A stretch of DNA of 64,000 bases. Source: Gimesia aquarii (GTDB lineage: Bacteria > Planctomycetota > Planctomycetia > Planctomycetales > Planctomycetaceae). The notes under the pieces are model-generated. The model was not told where the DNA came from, ran no database searches, and was given only the letters and a program-made list of their open reading frames with translations. Both the position numbers and the translations under genes were made by a program. This document shows positions 8,502-18,939 of this stretch, one piece after another; the stretch's first letter is position 1; the number at the start of each line of letters is the position of its first letter. The stretch lies in assembly GCF_007748175.1 (NCBI RefSeq), contig NZ_CP037422.1, positions 5,720,334-5,784,333 of the forward strand, given 5' to 3'.

Positions 8502-11024
8502 ATGTCGAATCAAAATGAGAGTTATATCCGAATTCGGGGCGCACGCTGCCATAACCTCAAAAATATCAATGTGGATCTACCCCATAATCAACTGACTGTC
8601 GTGACTGGGGTGAGTGGGAGTGGGAAAAGTAGCCTGGTATTTGATACGATTCATAGCGAAGGTCAACGGCGTTTTATCGAAAATATGTCTCCTGGTACAC
8701 GCCAGTTGTTAAGCCAGATGCAACCAGCTGACGTTGATCAAATTAGTGGATTGCCGCCTACCATTAGTATTGATCAAGTGCAACGATCGCAATCCCGCCG
8801 AAGCACTCTGGCGACGATGACCGAGCTGTATGATTATTTTCGTTTGCTTTACGCGCAGCTGGGGACCGTCTATTGCAGTCAGTGTGAACAGCCACTTCAC
8901 CAGCAGTCTGCAGAACAGATTGTCGATTTGATTCTCAAGTTAGAACAACGACAGAAAGTGATGATTCTTTCTCCGCTGATTAAAGCGAAAAAAGGAGAAC
9001 ATACCGCGCTTTTAAATAAAATAGCAAAAGAAGGATTCGTTCGCGCCAGAGTCGATGGTGTTGTCATTGATGTGGCCCAACCACCAGAGCTCCAGGAAAA
9101 TGATTACCATGACATTGAAATCATTATTGACCGGATCATTGTCAAGGAAGGAATAAATGCGCGCCTTAAAGAGTCTGTTGATCTCGCTTTAAAACATGGT
9201 AATGGTACCTGTATTGTCAGTCAGGAAATGGAGAGTGGGTGGTCAGACCGTTTTTTGAGTACAAGACTCGCTTGTGGAAGATGTAGCCTCAGTTTTCCCG
9301 ATCCCGAGCCGAGAAGTTTTAGTTTTAATAGCCCTTATGGCGCATGCCAACTCTGTCAGGGACTCGGAGTAATTGAAGACGACTCAGATAAGGAACAAAC
9401 CTGTCCCGAATGTCAGGGAGCCCGAATCAATACCTATAGCCGTTCGGTGAAAATAAGCGGGAGCTCAATTGATCAAATCATGAGTCAAACCGCTCCTGGA
9501 GTTTTAACATGGGTAGAGACTTGGGAAAACAATGAATTGAAGTCATATACTACGAAAGATCAGGAAATTGCCAGCCAGATGATACCAGCGATTAAGAATC
9601 GATTAGAGTATCTTTGCGAAATTGGCCTGGGATATATCGGATTAGCTCGTTCTACCCGCACTTTATCGGGGGGCGAACATCAACGAGCCCGATTAGCAGC
9701 TTGTCTCGGTTCTGGTTCGACGGGGGCCTGTTATATTCTCGATGAGCCGACCGTTGGTTTACATGCCAGTGAAACAGAGAAGCTGCTCCAGATTCTGAAC
9801 AGACTGAAACAATCTGGAAATACGGTTGTAGTTGTCGAGCACGATTTAGATGTCGTCCTCGCATGCGATTTTCTGCTTGATCTTGGTCCACAGGCAGGAG
9901 AGCAGGGAGGCGAAATCGTTGCCAGCGGCACTTATCAGCAGGTTATTCAAAACACAAAATCCTTTACAGCACGCGCTTTAAATACCAAATTTCAGTTTAA
10001 TCGTTCCAATACGCCAGATAAAGATGACATTGATGAGGAGATCGTTCTGACTGGTGCCCGATTTCATAACTTAAAAGATGTCACTTTTAAAGTTCCATTA
10101 CAGAAACTGGTTTGTGTTACCGGGGTCAGCGGTTGTGGGAAAAGCTCACTTGTAATGGACACTTTAGTTCCCGCTTTACAAAATGCAATAAAGGGAAGCC
10201 ACGATCAGTCTTTGGAGTATTTGTCGTTGGAAGGAGCGGATCAACTCCAGCATGTCAGAAAAATTGATCAATCTCCGATTGGAAGAAGCGGCCGATCAAA
10301 TCCCGCCACTTTTTGTGGTGTCTGGGACGAAATACGTAAACTATTTGCAAAAACAAAAATAGCTCGAATACGTGGCTATACTGCCAGACGCTTTAGTTTT
10401 AATGCAAAAGAAGGGCGTTGTGCCATTTGTCAGGGGCAAGGTTTTCGTCGCATCGATTTACAATTCCTTCCCGACATTTATTTACCCTGTCGCGAATGTA
10501 AAACGAAGCGATTTAATCGACAGACATTATCTGTAAAGTACCGAGGAAAATCTGTCAGTGATCTATTGGAAATGTCGATTGATGAAGCGACCACTTTTTT
10601 TGATCAAATTCCCAAAGTCAGTAAAGTCTTACGAACTCTCAAAGAAACTGGTTTGGGTTACCTCGCATTAGGACAACCTTCGACGATGCTCTCAGGAGGC
10701 GAAGCCCAAAGGCTGAAATTGGCAACGGAATTAGCCATAGGGAGTACCGGGAATACACTTTTAGTTCTGGATGAACCAACGCGAGGGCTACATGCAGCAG
10801 ATATTGACCGATTATTGAATCTATTGCGACGATTACTCCAACAAAATCATTCCGTTTTGATGATTGAGCATCATCCACAGGTCATATTCGCAGCAGATTG
10901 GATTGTTGATCTCGGCCCTGAAGGAGGAGAAGCAGGCGGGCAGATTATTGATGAAGGGACTCCTGAGGAGATTGCCTTGCGAGAAGCAGGACCGACAGGC
11001 CGGATGCTAAATCGTGCTTTGTAG
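8502..11024 (+). CDS. UvrA-family excinuclease ATPase lacking insertion domain
   Basis: An 840-residue UvrA-like protein with two ABC modules. Walker A motifs are GVSGSGKSS (36-44) and GVSGCGKSS (about 541). Signatures are LSGGEHQRARLA (about 388) and LSGGEAQRLKLA (about 730). Walker B motifs are YILDEPTVGLH and LVLDEPTRGLH. Zinc-finger cysteines occur in CSQC, CGRC, CQLC/CPEC and CAICQGQG...CREC. The FLPDIYLPC signature of UvrA DNA binding is present. The region resembling the UvrB-binding domain (KKGEHTALL through IDRIIVKEG) is retained. Only about 15 residues separate CQLCQGLG from CPECQGAR, where standard UvrA (about 940 aa) has its insertion domain. This suggests a paralogue alongside a canonical uvrA elsewhere, acting in damage recognition or resistance. 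ATG 8502. Confidence 0.88.
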   Translation: MSNQNESYIRIRGARCHNLKNINVDLPHNQLTVVTGVSGSGKSSLVFDTIHSEGQRRFIENMSPGTRQLLSQMQPADVDQISGLPPTISIDQVQRSQSRRSTLATMTELYDYFRLLYAQLGTVYCSQCEQPLHQQSAEQIVDLILKLEQRQKVMILSPLIKAKKGEHTALLNKIAKEGFVRARVDGVVIDVAQPPELQENDYHDIEIIIDRIIVKEGINARLKESVDLALKHGNGTCIVSQEMESGWSDRFLSTRLACGRCSLSFPDPEPRSFSFNSPYGACQLCQGLGVIEDDSDKEQTCPECQGARINTYSRSVKISGSSIDQIMSQTAPGVLTWVETWENNELKSYTTKDQEIASQMIPAIKNRLEYLCEIGLGYIGLARSTRTLSGGEHQRARLAACLGSGSTGACYILDEPTVGLHASETEKLLQILNRLKQSGNTVVVVEHDLDVVLACDFLLDLGPQAGEQGGEIVASGTYQQVIQNTKSFTARALNTKFQFNRSNTPDKDDIDEEIVLTGARFHNLKDVTFKVPLQKLVCVTGVSGCGKSSLVMDTLVPALQNAIKGSHDQSLEYLSLEGADQLQHVRKIDQSPIGRSGRSNPATFCGVWDEIRKLFAKTKIARIRGYTARRFSFNAKEGRCAICQGQGFRRIDLQFLPDIYLPCRECKTKRFNRQTLSVKYRGKSVSDLLEMSIDEATTFFDQIPKVSKVLRTLKETGLGYLALGQPSTMLSGGEAQRLKLATELAIGSTGNTLLVLDEPTRGLHAADIDRLLNLLRRLLQQNHSVLMIEHHPQVIFAADWIVDLGPEGGEAGGQIIDEGTPEEIALREAGPTGRMLNRAL

Positions 11025-11190
11025 ATTTTAGCAATCGGTTAAGGTATTCTAGTCACGCATGAACGTCGATTTCTGATTTTACAATACATATGGTTGTTAA
11101 TGAATCAATTTGAAAAAGTTAGAATTTCAAAAATGAAATCAATCCTTTATTATTCTGTTTGAAAATAATGTAATCCTACCAGAGTGACCA

Positions 11191-11649
11191 ATGAATCTAT
11201 TTCAAGAATATGGAATCTCTTTCGAATATCCTGATGATTGGGAACTTTCAAAAGAGGTGAATGAAACCAAAGGAGAAATCCAGGTGAGTGTGAGTGGTGG
11301 TGATTCCTCATTCTGGATGATTTCATTATTTCTAGCAGAAATCTCGGCGGAGGAACTACTTGATCGTGCGTTGGAAGTCTTCCAGGACGAATACGAGGAA
11401 CTGGATATTTACAAAAAAAACGTCAAGTTGGCTGGCAAAGACTGTCTGGGGCGTGACATTGAATTTGTGTGTTCTGAATTAATTAACAGTGCATTTTTAC
11501 GTACATTTGAAGCCGAGTTATTTACTGCGTTTGTTTTATATCAAGGAACGGACCAGGACTTGCAGAGATCCTTAAAGGATCTCGAAGCAATCTCAGAAAG
11601 TCTGGACTGTTTTGACAGTGATTTTGATGATTATTTAAAAATTGTATAA
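11191..11649 (+). CDS. conserved cytosolic protein, PsbP/DcrB-like
   Basis: A 152-residue acidic protein with no signal or membrane segment. The start (GISFEYPDDWELSKE) and the layout of alternating strands and one long helix resemble the PsbP/DcrB-like fold, where a YPxxW turn follows the first strand. A paired-strand section (KLAGKDCLGRDIEFVC) and a C-terminal amphipathic helix follow. No catalytic residues are evident. A weak GAGTGA lies ahead of ATG 11191. It stands alone between the uvrA-like gene and a winged-helix gene. Function unknown; the fold call is an inference. Confidence 0.6.
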   Translation: MNLFQEYGISFEYPDDWELSKEVNETKGEIQVSVSGGDSSFWMISLFLAEISAEELLDRALEVFQDEYEELDIYKKNVKLAGKDCLGRDIEFVCSELINSAFLRTFEAELFTAFVLYQGTDQDLQRSLKDLEAISESLDCFDSDFDDYLKIV

Positions 11650-11690
11650 GTAAATTCTTCTCTGTAAGTTAAAACTTTCGGATTCCATGA

Positions 11691-11720
11691 TTGCTTCCCA
11701 AAGTTATTCGGTTCTATAAT
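11691..11720 (+). promoter_or_regulatory. candidate sigma70-type promoter
   Basis: TTGCTT (11691-11696) and TATAAT (11715-11720) are separated by 18 bases, about 115 bases upstream of the winged-helix gene start. The -10 element is also one arm of a small 7-base palindrome (TATAATG/CATTATA). It matches the consensus but is unsupported experimentally. Confidence 0.4.
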
Positions 11721-11833
11721 GGGGATCATTATAAGCCTCGGTTATGTTAAGTTAATTATTGGATTTCGCTAGGTTTGGAATAAAACACTTTCTATTTCTG
11801 GAATCTGTGGGTTTATAGTTCAGGAGCCATCTA

Positions 11834-12061
11834 ATGTCTGTGGAAATTGAATCCCATGAAGTTGAAAGCATTGGTGTTGTAGCAGGAGTTGTCTGGGAAT
11901 ATTTAAGTGAAAACGAACCAGTTACATTAAGTAAATTATCGCGCGAAATCGATGCACCGCGCGATCTTGTGATGCAAGCTGTAGGCTGGCTTGGCAGAGA
12001 AGGAAAAATTCAATTCCATAAAGGCACGCGGAGTAAACTCATATCGCTTGTGAATGAATAG
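11834..12061 (+). CDS. small winged-helix protein (DUF2582-like)
   Basis: A 75-residue protein that consists of a single winged helix-turn-helix domain: an N-terminal helix (IGVVAGVVWEYLSE), then TLSKLSREIDAPRDLVMQAVGWL as the helix-turn-helix, and a short wing (EGKIQFHKG). This matches the DUF2582 family of tiny winged-helix proteins. A good AGGAG sits eight bases before ATG 11834. It may bind DNA or act as a protein-interaction module; there is no evidence of a target. It lies 108 bases upstream of the TPR gene. Confidence 0.75.
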   Translation: MSVEIESHEVESIGVVAGVVWEYLSENEPVTLSKLSREIDAPRDLVMQAVGWLGREGKIQFHKGTRSKLISLVNE

Positions 12062-12169
12062 AATTAGTTTAAGTCAAAGCCGATCTTTCATTTCAGAGAG
12101 CCGGGCACCTCTCTGCTAATAAAGAGTTAGGTTAACTTGTCTGTGAATTGCCCTGGAGGGAGAAATTCG

Positions 12170-13123
12170 GTGGTAGCCGACTCAAATGTCACAGAACTGT
12201 TTCAGCAAGCACGTCAGCATTTAAAAAAACAGCAAATCGACGATGCAATCGAGGCGTATCAGAGAATCATCAGTCTCAAACCAGCTGAAAAAAAAGCACA
12301 CTCAGGCATTGCAGCCGCTTATTTTCAGTTAAAGCGGTATGAAGATGCGATTAAACATTTTGAAGAACTAACGCGACTCGCACCTGCTGAAGCCTCTTCT
12401 TATATTAACATGGGTGCAATTTATAATCGCATGGGGGAATATAAGCAGGCGTTGAGTGTGCTGCGTAAAGCAGTCCAGAAAGATAAAAAATCTGCAGATG
12501 CCTTTTATAACATGGGGATTGCCCACAAAGGATTAAATCAGCTAAGCATGGCAGTCACTGCCTACAAGCAGGCGATTGTGTTTGATCCTGAGATGGTCGA
12601 TGCACATTTCAATCTGGGGAATGTTTATCTGGAAATGAAAAATCATACTCAGGCGCATTTAAGTTTTACGAGAACACTTGAAATTTCGCCCCAGTTTAAA
12701 AAAGCAGCCAATGCTCTAAAAAATCTGGATACTGAAACAACGAAAGAAAAGCAGAAAATTAATCCCTTCGGAAGGCTGGTCGATGAATCTGCTCTGAGAA
12801 AAAAAAATATCTCTGCAGCGGCAAAAGCTCTTTCTCCAGAAGAACGAGAGAAAGATCGGAAGGAAATTCACGATCTATGTAATGATATTCAAGATACAGC
12901 GCATGCTGTAGTTGATGATTTAAAAAAAGGTTTTACTCCCAGTCTACTTAATTTAAATCGGTGTATCTCACAGGGAGAAAAACACTACTCAGAGCTGGAA
13001 GAGGCGAATGATCAGTTCCAAAAAAATGTAAATTCATTACATAACATCCGAAAACTACTTAAGCACAAGATGCTTGAACTGCGTGCCCATGAAGAGATAG
13101 TGAATGCCATTGACGTGGATTAA
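12170..13123 (+). CDS. TPR-repeat protein
   Basis: A 317-residue protein. Residues about 6-185 form five tetratricopeptide repeats, with recognisable A/G-Y-F/P patterns such as AIEAYQRIISLKPAEKKAHS, then AIKHFEELTRLAPAEASSY and AVTAYKQAIVFDPEMVDAH. The C-terminal 120 residues are charged and helical, with a likely coiled coil (EEANDQFQKNVNSLHNIRKL). GTG 12170 is chosen because GGAGGG lies nine bases upstream; a TTG at 12137 lacks such a site. No signal peptide. Probably a cytosolic scaffold for protein interaction; partner unknown. Confidence 0.8.
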   Translation: MVADSNVTELFQQARQHLKKQQIDDAIEAYQRIISLKPAEKKAHSGIAAAYFQLKRYEDAIKHFEELTRLAPAEASSYINMGAIYNRMGEYKQALSVLRKAVQKDKKSADAFYNMGIAHKGLNQLSMAVTAYKQAIVFDPEMVDAHFNLGNVYLEMKNHTQAHLSFTRTLEISPQFKKAANALKNLDTETTKEKQKINPFGRLVDESALRKKNISAAAKALSPEEREKDRKEIHDLCNDIQDTAHAVVDDLKKGFTPSLLNLNRCISQGEKHYSELEEANDQFQKNVNSLHNIRKLLKHKMLELRAHEEIVNAIDVD

Positions 13124-13163
13124 TGAAAGATGCTTATTCAATCTGTATCTCGATTTCGTTTCA

Positions 13164-15773
13164 TTATTCTCTTGAGCGAAAAGGTGTTAGCTTCAACTTT
13201 CCTGCGTTATCAATCAGGCAGGTAATTGCACCTTCAGATGTAGTGGAAAAGATGTTCGTATTCGACGCATAAACTTTTTCTAAGTGAGTCGCAGTCTGAT
13301 TTTTACCACCACTGATTATCAGGTATCTCGGATTTGCCCAGCGAGCTAATTCTGTCGTATTAGCTGATAGGCTGCCATGATGTGGGGAAAGCAGGACATC
13401 GAGAGGAGCCGTGATTGGTTCAGACAGTAACTGATTTAAGCCTTCTCCTTCTAAATCTCCCGTCAACAGAATTTGACGCCCCTTGAAGGTAATCAGGATT
13501 GTAAGGCTTGCTGGATTATCATCGTCATATATTTCTGAGAAGCGTGGATGTAGCACTTCAAGCTTAACCCCAGAATCAAATGCAATCTGATCGCCTTTTC
13601 CGATAATCTTGACAGGCACATCATGCTGAAATGCCGTATCACACAGGATAAGAGGACCCTTTTGGTTTTGGCTTAGAAATGCCTGCGGGAATGCTAATTC
13701 TCTGATGTATTGATTCGAGATTAATTTTGTGGCTGCATTAAAATGATCACGATCAGCATGTGAAATTAAGAGCAAATCGATTCTTTTAATTCGATGAGCC
13801 AGTAAGGTGTTTTTGATTTTGGAATACGTTTGCTCAACAGGGGACATCGAGCCGGCATCGTAGAGTATCGTCTTACCATCTGGTAGTTCGAGCAGGATTG
13901 AAATTCCATGGTTTACAGCAATGAAAGTACAGCGAAACGAAGTTGATTCTGATACACACAGAGAAACAAGTAAGCCAACGATGATCCAGATAGGAATGAT
14001 TGACACGCGAAGCTTATGGAAGAACCAGTTCCAACCCAGTTTCAGATTAGCTTGAATAGGCAAAATGATGAACACTAACAATGAATAATAGACTATCAGC
14101 CACCATAGAGGGGGGGCCGGTAATTCAAAGTGGGAAAAAGGAATTGAAGAAGCATACTCAACAATCCAGAGTAATAGTTGCACACAGTAGTCAAAGCAGG
14201 CTCCAAACAGATTGCCTGAAAAGGGAATGAGTGAACCCACAAATATGAGTAAGTAGCCCAATAGTAAAATAAGGAATAAAAAAGGGAAGATCAGAGCATT
14301 GATTAATAACCCAATGGGCGCAATCAGCTTAAAGTGATAGAGCACTAAAGGGGCTGTGACGATCCAAATAAAAGTGGTCACGAGAAAAATACTATACAGT
14401 AAACGGAAATATCGAATTGAAAACCATTGCAGAGGTGATTGTAGTGAGGGGTTACTGGCCAAAAAACGCCATCGCAAGGGAACCCAGGATTGCTGAAAAG
14501 GGTTTTGATAAAATTCCTGCTGAACCGTCCAGAGGATCGCAGAGACTGCAAGGAACGATAGTTGTGCACCGATATCAAATAAGTCAGTCGGGTTGATGAC
14601 TAAAATGATGAGTGCGGAAAGACAGACAAGATTTAAGGTTGTGATTGCTCTCCAGTTTATGAGTCCTAAAGTAACAAGGACACAAAATGAAGCAGCTCTC
14701 AGAATTGGCGGACGAATTTCAATTATAGAAAGATAAAACAGAATCGCGCAAATGAGTAAGCTGACAGAAATCGATCTCGGCAAATTCAGAACATGGCAAA
14801 TCCCCCAGACAAAGAGTGCAAAAAAACCAATGTGTAGACCTGAGATTGCTAAAAAGTGAATCAAACCTGTTTGACTGAATTTCTTTCGAGTTGCCGCAGA
14901 GAGTTCGGATCGATCTCCCAGTAAAAGGGCGAGTCCAATCGCTTGAGTTTGTTTGCTGGTATGTTTTTTGATTTGTTGTGTAAATCTGTTACGAAAATAT
15001 TGACGTAGAGAGAACCACGAAATCGAATCTCGTTTCGAAACAATATTGGCAGCATGTGACGACTTGACTCGTAACACAGCACCAATTTGCTGTTGACGAA
15101 AATAAGTCTGAATGTCGAAATCATGTGGGTTCTCCTGACTGGAAAACCGTTTTAATTCGCCAGACAGTTCAATGAGATCACCAACAGAAAGAAGGGGAAG
15201 TTGTCCCTGTTTTACTTGATGAACCGGATCAGAAATCGTGACATAAATTTTTCCAGTTACGGGAACCTTTGCTGCATCGGCGATGAGTTCTCTGCAATCG
15301 AGAATCAAATTAGTTCGTTGGGTAGGCTGATCTGGGTCAAACTGTTCTTCATCTGCCGGAATCTCGATTTGTGGCTTTGTACAAACCGTTCCCATCACTT
15401 GAATGATTTTTGAGTTTGGGTCTTGTTGAGTGTCGTTCTTCAGCACGCCTGTAATATGATGTGGAGGATGACAAAACCAGAACTCATGATGCCGCATTCC
15501 TCCCAGGCAGACGACCAGTAGCAAAAGAATTACTGTAGAAAGAGAATTTCTCTGAAATCGGTAACTGAGAATCCAGGAAATCGTGGTTAGACCACCGAGA
15601 ATCATCCAGTCAAATAAGTCTGGATGAAAATAGAAATCCAACAGAATTCCCAGCGAAAAACTAACAAATACGCTTAATGCAGGAGAGCGACTTGAATCTT
15701 TCGTAGCAAAGTCCGAAATTAGTTTAGGATCAGAATCGAGGGCAGAGGGTTCGCGTTTTGAAATGGATACCAT
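13164..15773 (-). CDS. comEC: ComEC/Rec2-type DNA uptake channel
   Basis: An 869-residue membrane protein with the three-part ComEC layout. It has N-terminal membrane helices with an OB-like domain (residues about 30-250). A Competence domain follows with the GLIHFLAISGLHIGFFALF motif near residue 310 and many helices to about 590. A C-terminal metallo-beta-lactamase domain carries SHADRDHFNAA and SPHHGS metal/catalytic histidines. ComEC forms the inner-membrane pore for single-stranded DNA in natural transformation, and the C-terminal domain is a putative nuclease. It is 15 bases downstream of the glycosidase gene and probably co-transcribed. No other competence gene is nearby apart from the degenerate GspE-like gene at 50.9 kb. 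Confidence 0.9.
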   Translation of the reverse strand: MVSISKREPSALDSDPKLISDFATKDSSRSPALSVFVSFSLGILLDFYFHPDLFDWMILGGLTTISWILSYRFQRNSLSTVILLLLVVCLGGMRHHEFWFCHPPHHITGVLKNDTQQDPNSKIIQVMGTVCTKPQIEIPADEEQFDPDQPTQRTNLILDCRELIADAAKVPVTGKIYVTISDPVHQVKQGQLPLLSVGDLIELSGELKRFSSQENPHDFDIQTYFRQQQIGAVLRVKSSHAANIVSKRDSISWFSLRQYFRNRFTQQIKKHTSKQTQAIGLALLLGDRSELSAATRKKFSQTGLIHFLAISGLHIGFFALFVWGICHVLNLPRSISVSLLICAILFYLSIIEIRPPILRAASFCVLVTLGLINWRAITTLNLVCLSALIILVINPTDLFDIGAQLSFLAVSAILWTVQQEFYQNPFQQSWVPLRWRFLASNPSLQSPLQWFSIRYFRLLYSIFLVTTFIWIVTAPLVLYHFKLIAPIGLLINALIFPFLFLILLLGYLLIFVGSLIPFSGNLFGACFDYCVQLLLWIVEYASSIPFSHFELPAPPLWWLIVYYSLLVFIILPIQANLKLGWNWFFHKLRVSIIPIWIIVGLLVSLCVSESTSFRCTFIAVNHGISILLELPDGKTILYDAGSMSPVEQTYSKIKNTLLAHRIKRIDLLLISHADRDHFNAATKLISNQYIRELAFPQAFLSQNQKGPLILCDTAFQHDVPVKIIGKGDQIAFDSGVKLEVLHPRFSEIYDDDNPASLTILITFKGRQILLTGDLEGEGLNQLLSEPITAPLDVLLSPHHGSLSANTTELARWANPRYLIISGGKNQTATHLEKVYASNTNIFSTTSEGAITCLIDNAGKLKLTPFRSRE

Positions 15774-15788
15774 GACCTCATTCTCGAC

Positions 15789-16739
15789 TTAGCGTTTCTG
15801 AGGTAAATGCAAATCGACTTGATTATGCATGGTATAAAGCCGAAAGCGTTTCCCGTCTGGAATCAGAAGCCCACTTGATTGATTGGCTGAAGAGGGAGTC
15901 AGCGGGTTTCCTGAATACTTGACCCAGTGAATGAGGTCTTTTGATGCTGCTATATTTGTGGTCCATAAAGATGGCTTTTGAGCGGCAGCGGTTCCATGGT
16001 AAATCATATAATAAACTCCCTGATACTTCAGAATCTGATTTGTGGCAATCATCTTCTGATCATAGGCATTGGGTCCGGGGATCAGCACCGGACGATCTTC
16101 ATTGAGATTCGTCCAGACTTTTAAATCAGGTGAGCGAGCGAGCCAGATTCCTGCATCTCGTCTTTCGTAAAAGAGATACCAATATCCGTCTTCATACCAG
16201 ACTGTGGGGGTTCCATAGGGACCTGCTGGTATAGGTGAGCCGTTTGCGAGTCGGACATCCAATGGGCCTACTCGTTTCCAGTTGATCGCATCAGTAGAGG
16301 TGAGGTGTTGTGCAATATCATGCTTGCCTTCTGCAAACATGTGATAAATGTTTCCCTGTTTGACGACCATCATATCTTCCACCCAATGGTCTTTGTATAT
16401 TGGATTGCAGGGAGAACGTGTCCAGTGTATTCCGTCACAGGAATAGGCATAGCCTAGCATTTTCAAGCCTGCTCTGGTGCCATCATAGCCTGTGAACCAC
16501 ATATGATAGAAGTTTCCCTCTTTGAGAATCCAACCGCGTTCACGTATTTTTACGTCCCAATGTCCGGGGCCTTCTGCTTCGAAGATCGGATTGTTTTGAT
16601 AGGGAACAAAATGGGTGAGCACTTTGGGAAAAACAAGATCTTCAGCCGAAGCAGTATTGCTTACACACAAAATAAATGAGAGTAGCAACAAACAACGATG
16701 AAATAACTCAGGACATGCTTTCAGAACAATCTTAGCCAT
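15789..16739 (-). CDS. secreted five-bladed beta-propeller glycosidase (GH43/GH32-like)
   Basis: A 316-residue protein with a signal peptide (hydrophobic residues about 14-30, cleavage near ASA-ED). The rest shows repeated propeller blades of the type W.KEGNFYHMWFTGYDG, MVVKQGNIYHMFAEG, WYEDGYWYLFYERRDAG and LKYQGVYYMIYHGTA, each followed by a S.DL..W segment. This is typical of the GH43/GH62/GH32/GH117 propeller clan. Acidic residues that could serve catalysis (VEDMMVV, YERRDAG) are present, but the substrate cannot be set. It may degrade plant or algal polysaccharide in the periplasm or outside the cell. Forms an operon with comEC. Confidence 0.75.
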   Translation of the reverse strand: MAKIVLKACPELFHRCLLLLSFILCVSNTASAEDLVFPKVLTHFVPYQNNPIFEAEGPGHWDVKIRERGWILKEGNFYHMWFTGYDGTRAGLKMLGYAYSCDGIHWTRSPCNPIYKDHWVEDMMVVKQGNIYHMFAEGKHDIAQHLTSTDAINWKRVGPLDVRLANGSPIPAGPYGTPTVWYEDGYWYLFYERRDAGIWLARSPDLKVWTNLNEDRPVLIPGPNAYDQKMIATNQILKYQGVYYMIYHGTAAAQKPSLWTTNIAASKDLIHWVKYSGNPLTPSSANQSSGLLIPDGKRFRLYTMHNQVDLHLPQKR

Positions 16740-16896
16740 TTTTTCCCAATCATCAGGTTTCTAGAGTTTCCTCTCCCATCTTGCACGAGATTCGCTATTA
16801 TACGCAAGTCACTTTGAAAAATACAAAGAACAACAAATGAAATTTCAATACGCCTTAGGCTATGGGTATTAGAAATAAACTTCAAAAGGTAATTCC

Positions 16897-18768
16897 ATGT
16901 CAGATACAACTGCATTACTTGATATTCAGGGATTGAAAACTTACTTTCACACGAGCCGTGGCATTGTGAAGGCTGTGGAAGATTTGACGATCAAAATTGA
17001 AAAAGGAAAAACCCTGGGTTTGGTCGGTGAATCTGGTTCTGGAAAATCAGTCACTTCGCTTTCCATTATGAAACTGCTTCCCGAAGCCGCCGCAGAAATT
17101 GATGCCGGATCAATTTCCTTCCTGGGGAAAGACCTTGTCAAGTTGTCGGATCCAGAAATGCGCGGGATTCGTGGCAGCGAAATCAGCATGATTTTTCAGG
17201 AACCGGGCACTTCTCTGAATCCTGTTTTTCGCGTGGGAAAGCAAGTGATGGAGGCCATTATGCTACATCAGCAGGTCAGTTCTGTGGAAGCAAAACAGAG
17301 AACCATTGCCCTATTCCATGAGGTGGGGATCTTAGACCCCGAACGCAGGTTTTCAAGTTTTCCTCATGAAATGTCAGGAGGCCAGAAGCAGCGTGTGATG
17401 ATCGCTATGGCGCTAAGCTGTAATCCGGAACTTTTGATTGCCGATGAACCGACCACAGCGCTTGATGTCACAATCCAGGCGCAAATTCTCAATTTGATTC
17501 GAAAATTACGCGACGAGCGTGGCATGTCTGTTTTATTTATCACCCACGATTTGGGTGTGATTGCTGAAATTGCCGATGATGTCGCCGTAATGTTTCGTGG
17601 TAAATTAGTTGAGTATAAACCAGTTGTCGATATTTTTGAAAATCCCGAGCATCCTTATACAAAGGGTTTGCTGGCTTGTCGGCCTGCATTAGATACAACA
17701 TACAAGCGACTCCCGACGGTTTCTGATTTCATGGATATTGAAGAATCTGATACGGGAGATTGCACAATCCGTGAAAAGAAGTTTGATGAGAGTCAGTTTT
17801 TAAAACTGACTTCGCTGGGGCGTAAACGATTATTACATCCCCGCACAGAACTGGAAAAGGTTGGGTATGAATGGAATGAAGTCAAAGACCATCCTGAGAC
17901 TCAATTTGTCAGCGATGGTGAAGAACCCATCTTGCGGCTGGATCAGTTACAGGTTTACTACCCGATCAAAAGTGGAATATTGAGACGAACCGTTGATCAT
18001 GTCAAAGCGGTCGATGGAATCTCCTTGAATATTTATCGTGGACAAACATTGGGTCTTGTAGGGGAATCTGGTTGTGGAAAAACAACAACAGGCAAGGCAA
18101 TTGTGGGCCTCGCCCCCGTTACTGATGGAAAAATTCTATTGGAAGGAAACGACCTTGCTCATATGAGTCGTGCAGGGAGAAAACCATTTTGTCGTAAGGT
18201 GCAAATTATCTTTCAGGATCCATATAGCTCATTGAATCCTCGTATGATGATTTCGACTATTATCACTGAATCGATGACCGCTCATAATCTGGGAAAGTCA
18301 AAACAGGATCGTCGGGATCGAGCTGCTGCACTACTGGAGGAGGTGGGATTACAATCTGATTATCTGGATCGCTATCCTCATGAGTTTTCTGGGGGTCAGC
18401 GTCAGAGAATCTCAATCGCACGTGCCTTGGCGGTCGAACCAGAATTCATTATTTGTGATGAATCTGTTTCAGCTCTGGACGTCTCCGTACAGGCACAAGT
18501 ACTGAATTTGCTCAAAGATTTACAGGAACAACACAACCTGACTTATATTTTCATCAGCCATGATTTGAGTGTCGTCAAGTTTATGTCTGATATGATGGCA
18601 GTCATGAATGCGGGAAAACTGGTCGAAATCGGTCCTTCCGAAATGATTTATCAGAATCCTCATGAAGACTATACAAGAAAGTTGATTGATTCGGTTCCCA
18701 CGGATAATCTGATGCAAATCAAGGATCGTGTTGAACATAGGAAAAATCGAGCATTGAAGCGTGAATGA
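16897..18768 (+). CDS. fused double ATPase of Yej/Opp-type peptide transporter
   Basis: A 623-residue protein with two complete OppD/OppF-like nucleotide-binding domains. The first has GESGSGKS (about 47), [10 protein letters not shown] and [13 protein letters not shown]. The second has [12 protein letters not shown] (about 390), [12 protein letters not shown] and [13 protein letters not shown], where Ser follows the catalytic Glu. Each ends in an oligopeptide-transporter C-terminal segment ([32 protein letters not shown]). The linker of about 75 residues is longer than in E. coli YejF (529 aa). AAAAGG precedes ATG 16897. It energises uptake of peptides through the permeases encoded 3 kb downstream. 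Confidence 0.9.
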   Translation: MSDTTALLDIQGLKTYFHTSRGIVKAVEDLTIKIEKGKTLGLVGESGSGKSVTSLSIMKLLPEAAAEIDAGSISFLGKDLVKLSDPEMRGIRGSEISMIFQEPGTSLNPVFRVGKQVMEAIMLHQQVSSVEAKQRTIALFHEVGILDPERRFSSFPHEMSGGQKQRVMIAMALSCNPELLIADEPTTALDVTIQAQILNLIRKLRDERGMSVLFITHDLGVIAEIADDVAVMFRGKLVEYKPVVDIFENPEHPYTKGLLACRPALDTTYKRLPTVSDFMDIEESDTGDCTIREKKFDESQFLKLTSLGRKRLLHPRTELEKVGYEWNEVKDHPETQFVSDGEEPILRLDQLQVYYPIKSGILRRTVDHVKAVDGISLNIYRGQTLGLVGESGCGKTTTGKAIVGLAPVTDGKILLEGNDLAHMSRAGRKPFCRKVQIIFQDPYSSLNPRMMISTIITESMTAHNLGKSKQDRRDRAAALLEEVGLQSDYLDRYPHEFSGGQRQRISIARALAVEPEFIICDESVSALDVSVQAQVLNLLKDLQEQHNLTYIFISHDLSVVKFMSDMMAVMNAGKLVEIGPSEMIYQNPHEDYTRKLIDSVPTDNLMQIKDRVEHRKNRALKRE

Positions 18769-18875
18769 TCATATATATGTAAATTTGTAGATATGTTTTG
18801 AGATTTCCAATTTCTCCCTCCCGTACAGTAGACCACCAGAATTGCCATTGCTAATCTTTTCCCCGTAGTCTGCGG

Positions 18876-18898
18876 AACCGGCAAGCTTTATGCCGGTT
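18876..18898 (+). terminator. weak hairpin after the ATPase gene
   Basis: A perfect 8-base stem AACCGGCA/TGCCGGTT around a 7-base loop, followed by TAACATTTT. It lies about 110 bases after the double ATPase gene and 40 bases before the CAP gene. It may be a weak terminator or attenuator; the T-run is poor. Confidence 0.4.
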
Positions 18899-18939
18899 TA
18901 ACATTTTGACATCCTGTATGGAAAGATTAGGAAAAGAAC

